Below, piece by piece: positions 58,982 to 64,000 of a stretch of 64,000 nt of DNA. This DNA is from Malachius bipustulatus (lineage: Eukaryota > Arthropoda > Insecta > Coleoptera > Melyridae). The position numbers and the translations under genes were made by a program. The notes under the pieces were generated by a model, which saw only the letters and a list, made by a program, of their open reading frames with translations, was not told the origin of the DNA and did no database searches. Numbering within the stretch: the stretch's first letter is position 1; the number at the start of each line of letters is the position of its first letter. Where the stretch lies: NCBI GenBank assembly GCA_910589415.1, contig OU342639.1, forward strand, positions 14,702,268 through 14,766,267, written 5' to 3'.

Positions 58982-60284
58982 ATTGGCTGTCAGAGATTTA
59001 AATAAGTTGAATTAAAAAAAAAAAAACGGAAAAAATAGAAATAATAGGGAAACTATTACAAGCAAATTACTATGGATCACAATCACATGACGACACTGAT
59101 CTATCAGAATACTAAAATTCACAGTATCAGGGCAAATAGGTTTAACCTGCAGGCGCTGATTCGGGAAGTGGACCCGAATCTCATTTTTTTGAGTGAGACC
59201 TGGAATTCCATAAACAGTTATATGAAGCTTCCAGGATACAACATAATAAGGAATGACCGAGCGGATAGATATGGAGGAATAGGAATAGCAGTGATATATC
59301 AGATGAGATTCTATGTGAACGAGGTTGATGCAACTTGTATTTGTATTTGTATTTGTATACTGAGGGTGATGTAGTTACTGCGACCTAAAAGATCTATTGT
59401 ATCCCCTCTACTGTGCTTCGCCTGGTGTGGAGTCCCTTTAGTGAAGCACCCTCTCCAGGTCCGTTTCCTTGCGAAACTTCAGGATTTTGAGAGGATCAAG
59501 GTCGGGTAAGTTCCCGGCCTCTAGCTGGTGGTGGCCCAGAACACAGTGGCGTAGCTACAGTACCGCAAAACCCCGCGGCCGCGGGGGGGCCCGACGTCAA
59601 GGGGGCCCTGAGCTCTGGAACCCGGCTTGGCCCACAAAAGAGCCCCAAATAAAAAAATCAAATAAGTACTACTCTTAAGCATATTTAAACTGACAACTGA
59701 CGACATTAATAATTAATATTACGAATTGAGAAACAACAATAAATAATAAATAAAGCTTGAAATTATGCCAGTAATGACGAATACAGTACATTTCTAATAT
59801 TACCATCTTCAACAGTAATTATTCTCAGAACCAGAGGAAAAGTTATTCTGGTCCTATTGTAATCTCAGGATGATATAATAGGATATAATATAATACAAAA
59901 AATGATTATATTATATGAAATCATCCGTGTTATTTTATTACTCCAGCATGGGCTAACTAAGAGCGGCAATGGAATGTGATGTGCTTTCTGCTTTCAGTGC
60001 TTTCGCTTTCTTTCAGTCACCTCACCACCACAAGCCCACAACACAAATATGTAGAGTATATAATACGAAACCAATCATAAAATTTAAACCTGTTCCCGAT
60101 TAAGGACAAGGGTGCATAGCAAACAAAAAACAAAGTACCTAATAAAAATAGCTATTATAGACTGAAAGATGATGGTAAAGTGCCTAACATTTTTTTTTTT
60201 ATGCATTTTAAATTATTTTCTATATTATTTTTATTATACATTTCAAAGTTTATTTTTTGTTATTTACATAGTACCTATATTCAA

Positions 60285-60380
60285 TGTCAAATTCGGGAAA
60301 AAAATACCTCTATTTGAGAAAAAGTTAATTCAAATTCAGAAAAAGTAAAATCAAATACACAAAAGGTAATTTCAAGACTT
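60285..60380. repeat. Left subterminal motif array of the hAT
   Basis: Motifs of the type TTCAGAAAAAGTAAAATCAAA, in several variants (TTGAGAAAAAGTTAATTC, ACACAAAAGGTAATTTC), repeat about every 22-25 bp. They are the inverse of the array at 61780-61985. Confidence 0.65.
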
Positions 60381-60476
60381 GCAATTTAGACTTGAAGGTC
60401 TCCCTGTGAATAAATTATTTTTTATAAATGAAAAATGTTATTGTTATTCTTTTATGAATGCATTTATTATACTATA

Positions 60477-61190
60477 CACTGTGTCTCTTGGATTTCTGGA
60501 CATAGGGAATTCCCATGCTAAAATAAACTATTGGAAATATTGGCTCCCCTAATTATTTTACAGTAAAATGTCAAATGTAAAACTGCTTAAGGAAAAAAAG
60601 CTGCTTCTTATGCTACAATTGCATTTTCATTTGGTTCATCCGTTTTCGAGAAAATCTGGAAAAATTTAACGGTTTTTCGTAGTTTTTCAAGGTTGCTTTG
60701 CTTTTGACAGATAATGCTAAAAATTATTAATTATTGTCAATAACTGATTGTTTAAAAGTAATTCATTCATTATTAAAACTTTAAGTGGCAAAGTATTACT
60801 TTTTATTAAAGGAAAACTTGTTTATAAAAATGAATTATTGAAGAAAAACCATTGCACCAAAACACCATTGAAGAAAAAGTAAAATTTATTGACATTACTC
60901 TGGCAATTGCACTTAGAAATATTATTAGAGATTTATTATTATCTTATTAGCATTATCTGTCAAAAGCAAAGCAACCTTGAAAAACTACGAAAAACCGTTC
61001 AGTTTTTTCTGATTTTCTCGAAAACGGATGATCCAAATGAAAATGCAATTGTAGCATAAGAAGCAGCTTTTTTTCCTTAAGAAGTTTTACATTTGACATT
61101 TTACTGTAAAATAATTAGGGGAGCCAATATTTCCAATAGTTTATTTTAACATGGGAATTCCCTATGTCCAGAAATTCAAGAGACACAGTG
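60477..61190. mobile_element. 714-bp foldback with TA target, nested in the hAT
   Basis: The ends CACTGTGTCTCTTG and CAAGAGACACAGTG are inverse, flanked by TA on both sides (60475-60476, 61191-61192). Arms of 244 bp (60477-60720 and 60947-61190) are nearly identical, with only a few mismatches such as GGATTTC/GAATTTC. The loop of 226 bp is AT-rich and non-coding. High arm identity suggests recent activity or gene conversion. TA duplication fits a Tc1/mariner-type MITE. Confidence 0.9.
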
Positions 61191-61294
61191 TAGGTGCATA
61201 ATAATGCTTTTTATTTTTAAAATTTGATAATTTTTTCGGTGTGCTGTATGGTGTTTATTTACTGTGATGTATTAGCTGTTTTGTAGGGCACCCC

Positions 61295-61370
61295 ACAAAG
61301 GGCTCCTGGTGCATGGGTGCAAGACCTCTGGCGATGGAGCCCAAGATCGTGAGTTCGATCATCAAAAATC
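61295..61370 (+). repeat. tRNA-like (SINE?) fragment inside the hAT
   Basis: TGGTGCATGGG (61307-61317) resembles a Pol III A box and GAGTTCGATCA (61351-61361) a B box, 44 bp apart, followed by an A-rich stretch. It may be a tRNA-derived SINE head. The match is partial and the fold was not computed. Confidence 0.35.
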
Positions 61371-61375
61371 ACACT

Positions 61376-61440
61376 ATTAGTGTATTTTTTAATAAAAAAA
61401 TAATAAAAAAATACACTATTGAGGACGACATCACTTTTTT
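61376..61440 (-). repeat. Hairpin-ended dispersed repeat, truncated copy in the hAT
   Basis: TAGTGTATTTTTTAATAAAA faces AAAAAAATACACTA, then GAGGACGACATCACTTTTTT, as at 44535-44600. The remaining conserved block is cut off. Confidence 0.7.
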
Positions 61441-61779
61441 TCAGATTCATTTTCGAATGTTTATGAAAAATATAATATGCGATGGATTGGGGGTGGTGGC
61501 CAGTGGGACTGAGCCCGCCGAAAGAGCCTTTTGGGATGTAGCCGTTTGGTATGCATAACACTTCCTCCCATACCATCACACTTTGTTCTGTTTCAACTTG
61601 ATTCAATATGCGTTCATAAATTTCATTAGGTACAACAAGGTACAACAAAAAAACGTTTCGTTTTATAAAAAATAATACTTTCATCAAAGAACCTAACTCC
61701 TAATAAATTAAAAGACAAAAATTCTAAAAGCTAATACCTATATTAGTAAGCTTGTAAAAAATTAGTACTTTTTCCTAAA

Positions 61780-61985
61780 TTGGAATTACTTATTCTGAAA
61801 TTGTTTGTACTTTTTCTGAAATTGACTTTACCTATTCTGAATCTGAGTTTACTTTTCTGAAATTTAAATTACTTTTTCTGAATCTGGATTAATTTACTAT
61901 TCTGAAATTGAAGTCCCTTTTACTGAATTTGATTTTACTGTTTCTGAAATTGGTGTTACTTTTTCTGAAATTGATGTTGAAAAGG
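61780..61985. repeat. Right subterminal motif array of the hAT
   Basis: About eight units of the form TTACTTTTTCTGAAATTGA, 22-26 bp each, with point differences. Same motif as at 60285-60380 in inverse orientation, so the two arrays point towards each other across the element. Confidence 0.8.
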
Positions 61986-63160
61986 TATAGTTTTTCAATG
62001 ATTTTAATATTTTCTTAAAGCTTCTAATAACTGGTTTCATTTACTTGCTTCTGATGTAAAATTTACTTCATAAATCAAATTTTCACGAATATGTACAATG
62101 TACATGCGAAATGCGAAAGTAATCAAGTAATAATCAAACAAGCAATTAGCAGCTGTTATAGTATCGATATCGATACAAAATTGCGACTACATTAAGTATT
62201 TTACATAACTTTTCTGGAAAAATTTTCCCCGAACCCCCCTTTACTCTTGGGGGGATACTCCATACCCCCCAAACCTCCCGGAGGTCCACCTTATTGATTA
62301 TATACAATATGCTAGTAAAATTTAATTTTTGAAATCACGAACCACCAATGAAGAAAACTTTAAGTGGGGGCCCGTCAAAAATATTTGGCGGGGGGGCCCC
62401 AAATCTGAAGCTACGCCACTGCCAGAACATTACTTCTTTTAAGTTCTAACGCATCGCAGTTGAGCAGTAGGTGACGTGGTGTCTCGTCTCCTTTCCCGCA
62501 GAATCTGCAGACGCCATTCTCTTCTATGCCTAACTTCCTCAGGTGTTCCTTGAGCTTACAATGTCCCGTTAGGAATCCCGTCAGTGTTTTGAGACGTTCC
62601 TTGTTGAGGTTGAAGAGTATCTTCGACCTCTCTCGGTTAAAATTCCCGAGAAGTTCTTTGGCTTGTCTCAACCCTGAGAGGTTCCTCCAGTGGGTTTCTC
62701 TCAGTTTTTCTTCTTCCTTTTGGAGTTCTGCCTTGAAGAAAGTATCTTCGAAGCCACAGAATGGTTCTGGTCCTATGAAGGGTGTCGATGCTCCTTTTCT
62801 TACCAATGAGTGGGCACGTTCGTTTCCCTCGATTCCGGAATGGACCGGTATCCACTTGAGGTGAATTTTATTTTTCTTGCCTAATTCGTTAAGTTTTCCT
62901 AGGCATTCCCAAGCCATATTGGAGCTGATGGTCGGAGAGCTTAGCGTTTTTATGGCTGCTTGACTATCCGTCAATATTTCTATTTCTTTGTTTTTGTAGT
63001 TTTTGTCGAGGTTTATTTGGGTACATACTTCTATTGCGTGTAATTCCGCTTGTAGTATGGTTGGGGATTTTCCCATTGGTTTGGAGTACATGGTGCGTGG
63101 CCCATAGATTCCTGCCCCGGTTCCCTCGACGGTTTTAGAGCCGTCTGTCTTGCAGAATCA

Positions 63161-63412
63161 GATACCCCAACCTCTTCTATAAGGATGACGTAATCCCATG
63201 GAAAACCAAGTTAAAATACCTGGGAACTATATTCACGGAAACACTGCATTGGAAAGAACACATACTCGAAGTAAAAAGGAAAGCGCAAAAAGGAATCAAC
63301 ATCATGAAGGCAAGCAGCGGTACCTGCTGTACTGGTGGGGAGCAGATCCACACATACTAAAATTAATGTATAATGGAATAGTACGGGCGCACCTAGACTT
63401 GGGGACATTTAA
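63161..63412 (+). pseudogene. Non-LTR RT thumb fragment, probably the rest of NLR-C
   Basis: The plus strand reads VIPWKTKLKYLGTIFTETLH, WKEHILEVKRKAQKGINIMK, then a frameshift and WGADPHILKLMYNGIVRAHL. This is the region after the RT catalytic core ('..W....KYLGv..d..L.W..Hi', 'WGadp..ll.lY...irs.LdYG'). It lies directly beyond NLR-B copy 2, on the same strand as the NLR-C endonuclease at 59072-59334. It may be the far side of NLR-C, but the RT core between them is missing, so a deletion must have occurred. Confidence 0.65.

Positions 63413-63413
<1 letters not shown>

Positions 63414-63446
<33 letters not shown>
63414..63446. repeat. (ATT)n microsatellite
   Basis: Eleven ATT units following the RT fragment. 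Such tails occur at the 3' end of some I-like elements, but the RT frame is cut too early for this to be a normal 3' end. Confidence 0.9.
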
Positions 63447-63911
63447 GTTTTTAAGGCAGAGTGAAAAATTTCATCAAGATCGGAATAAAACTGTATTAAA
63501 GAATGAAAATAGAAGATGGGGTAGTTTTTTTGTAAATCTTACAAAGGAAAGAACTTTTGTTGTTTTTTGTTAAAGTTTTTATTCAAGTTCGTCCAAATTT
63601 CATCAAGGAATAAAACTTATAGAAGATTATTATCATAATATCTCCTCACCACTGATTATTTGTTTAATAACCGTAATCAATTTAATTAAGGTTGAGTTGA
63701 CACTAAGCTCCAGCCGTTGTCAGACCATGTAATTTGAATACAGGCTCTTACTGTCTTATCTTAAATGAGGAAGGTTCCATTTTAATACATGAGAAATTTA
63801 CAACAAAAATGATGTATTAATAAATAGATATTATATGATGCATCAACAAAGGCTCAAGAGCTAAACAAACATTTCCATTTCATCAATAAAAGCAAATAAA
63901 TAAAATTCTTT

Positions 63912-64000
63912 GCGCGGGCGGTAGTGCGGCGGTTTAGATCGCTGACTGTTAAGCCTTTGATGCTGTCACCGTCTGAGTTTAAATCCCAGCTTGGCATGAT
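63912..64000 (+). repeat. tRNA-derived SINE head, cut by the window end
   Basis: TAGTGCGGCGG (63922-63932) matches the Pol III A-box consensus at 9 of 11 positions. AGTTTAAATCC (63976-63986) matches the B box GGTTCGANTCC with both CpG positions changed to TA, as expected after methylation decay. Spacing is about 43 bp. The flanking DNA is AT-rich. It is not a functional tRNA gene; the tail lies outside the window. Confidence 0.7.

Larger units (their letters stand above)
56640..59334 (+). pseudogene. NLR-C: ORF1 and start of ORF2, with two MITEs
   Basis: ORF1 begins in an open frame around 56660 (PEQSENIIKKTKYLFAESDR, then GPYSVMIEAKNNNLGNYHHL), the RRM-like gag domain of many insect non-LTR ORF1s. 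It breaks at a MITE (56998-57873), resumes with IDKNISEEEIK and TYYEPTGTVLYTFSDN, and reaches three cysteine clusters: LCRGKNRCFNCTEVHGDHDC and CLNCRSTDH..C. It closes after EEGMECDSTDAD at about 58683. A second MITE (58779-58981) follows. ORF2 starts at 59072 with LIYQNTKIHSIRANRFNLQA, PNLIFLSETW and DRADRYGGIGIAV, an APE endonuclease start. At 59335 NLR-B is inserted. Several stops and frameshifts make it inactive. Confidence 0.75.
59544..62421. mobile_element. 2,878-bp hAT element, non-autonomous or decayed
   Basis: It starts CAGTGGCGTAGCTAC and ends ..GAAGCTACGCCACTG, with G- or C-rich runs just inside both ends. The octamer CCAGAACA flanks it (59536-59543 and 62422-62429). The homologous uninterrupted site in NLR-B copy 1 (about 33325-33345) reads GGCCCAGCACATTACTTC, so the insertion is precise. 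No transposase motif was found. The interior holds a 714-bp TA-flanked foldback, a hairpin-ended repeat copy, a tRNA-like stretch and two subterminal arrays of GAAAAAGTAA-type motifs. The 142-codon frame at 61259-61687 crosses the repeat pieces and is not considered a gene. Confidence 0.9.
59335..63157 (-). pseudogene. NLR-B copy 2: RNase H to 3' end, interrupted by a hAT
   Basis: Sense strand is minus. From 63157 it reads FCKTDGSKTVEGTGAGIYG (first RNase H Asp), ILQAELHAIEVC (Glu), ILTDSQAAIKTL (Asp) and LKWIPVHSGIEGNERAHSLV, where the usual fourth catalytic Asp (nEkAD) is His. Then come the linker NLSGLRQAKELLGNF, a C-terminal finger CRFCGKGDETPRHLLLNC (C-x2-C-x8-H-x4-C) and, beyond the hAT, GHHQLEAGNLPDLDPLKIL up to the stop near 59440. 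A 3' UTR and a TTTGTA repeat tail (59335-59357) complete it. It is 5'-truncated within RNase H. RNase H plus a C-terminal CCHC finger points to the I/LOA-like groups. Confidence 0.85.

Noticed and set aside
61259..61687. 142-codon minus-strand frame inside the hAT, considered as a transposase remnant
   Set aside because: It crosses the tRNA-like piece and the hairpin repeat and shows no DDE or hAT dimerisation motif.
1..64000. CRISPR arrays, bacterial operons, rRNA genes
   Set aside because: No regularly spaced short identical repeats with unique spacers, no Shine-Dalgarno-led gene series and no rRNA-like conserved blocks were seen.

Overview
The window is AT-rich, non-coding-looking eukaryotic DNA made almost entirely of transposable-element remains. 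It has no bacterial-style gene layout, no operons and no intact host gene I can defend. Several fragment types together point to an arthropod, most likely an insect with a large repeat-rich genome: non-LTR retrotransposons with APE-type endonuclease, RNase H and CCHC domains, a Penelope-like reverse transcriptase, hAT elements with 8-bp target duplications, a DUF4817-type transposase remnant, and many TA-flanked foldback elements starting CAGGG. I cannot settle the order (beetle or hemipteran are my guesses). Non-LTR families are labelled NLR-A to NLR-D here for convenience only.

Layout. 0-7 kb: a minisatellite, a small foldback, a short reverse transcriptase relic, a 385-bp hAT-type MITE and a dispersed repeat. 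7.4-9.6 kb: a minus-strand Jockey-like element (NLR-D) split by a deleted NLR-A copy. 12.8-13.8 kb: first copy of a roughly 1-kb element carrying a 69-codon ORF that resembles the start of Crypton-type tyrosine recombinases, followed by a long palindrome; an inverted second copy lies at 53.1-54.1 kb and a diverged relative at 23.7-24.1 kb. 14-21 kb: MITEs, LTR fragments, a Penelope-like RT, a PHD-type ORF1 relic and an endonuclease relic. 25-31 kb: foldbacks and minisatellites. 32.2-34.4 kb: a complete internally deleted non-LTR element (NLR-B) with a 9-bp target duplication, interrupted by NLR-A. 34.4-34.9 kb: a transposase pseudogene. 37-43 kb: two large foldbacks, another NLR-A copy and a 904-bp solo LTR. 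43-47 kb: two arrays of TGACGTCA-like motifs enclosing a tandem array of about 640-bp units. 49.7-51.3 kb: the NLR-A endonuclease cut by a TA-flanked element. 51.3-55.9 kb: a 4.5-kb structure bounded by about 400-bp inverted arms. 56.6-63.4 kb: a multi-level nest in which NLR-C holds NLR-B, NLR-B holds a 2,878-bp hAT, and the hAT holds a 714-bp foldback. The window ends in a tRNA-derived SINE head.

These parts do not form a pathway; what links them is insertion history. Paralogous copies inside the window act as empty-site controls for one another, so several insertions can be dated relative to each other from sequence alone. The best candidate for something undescribed is the recombinase-like mini-element family with 3' hairpins, followed by the internally deleted NLR-B element and the structured 43-47 kb and 51-56 kb regions. 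All family names come from motif recognition by eye; no database search was run.
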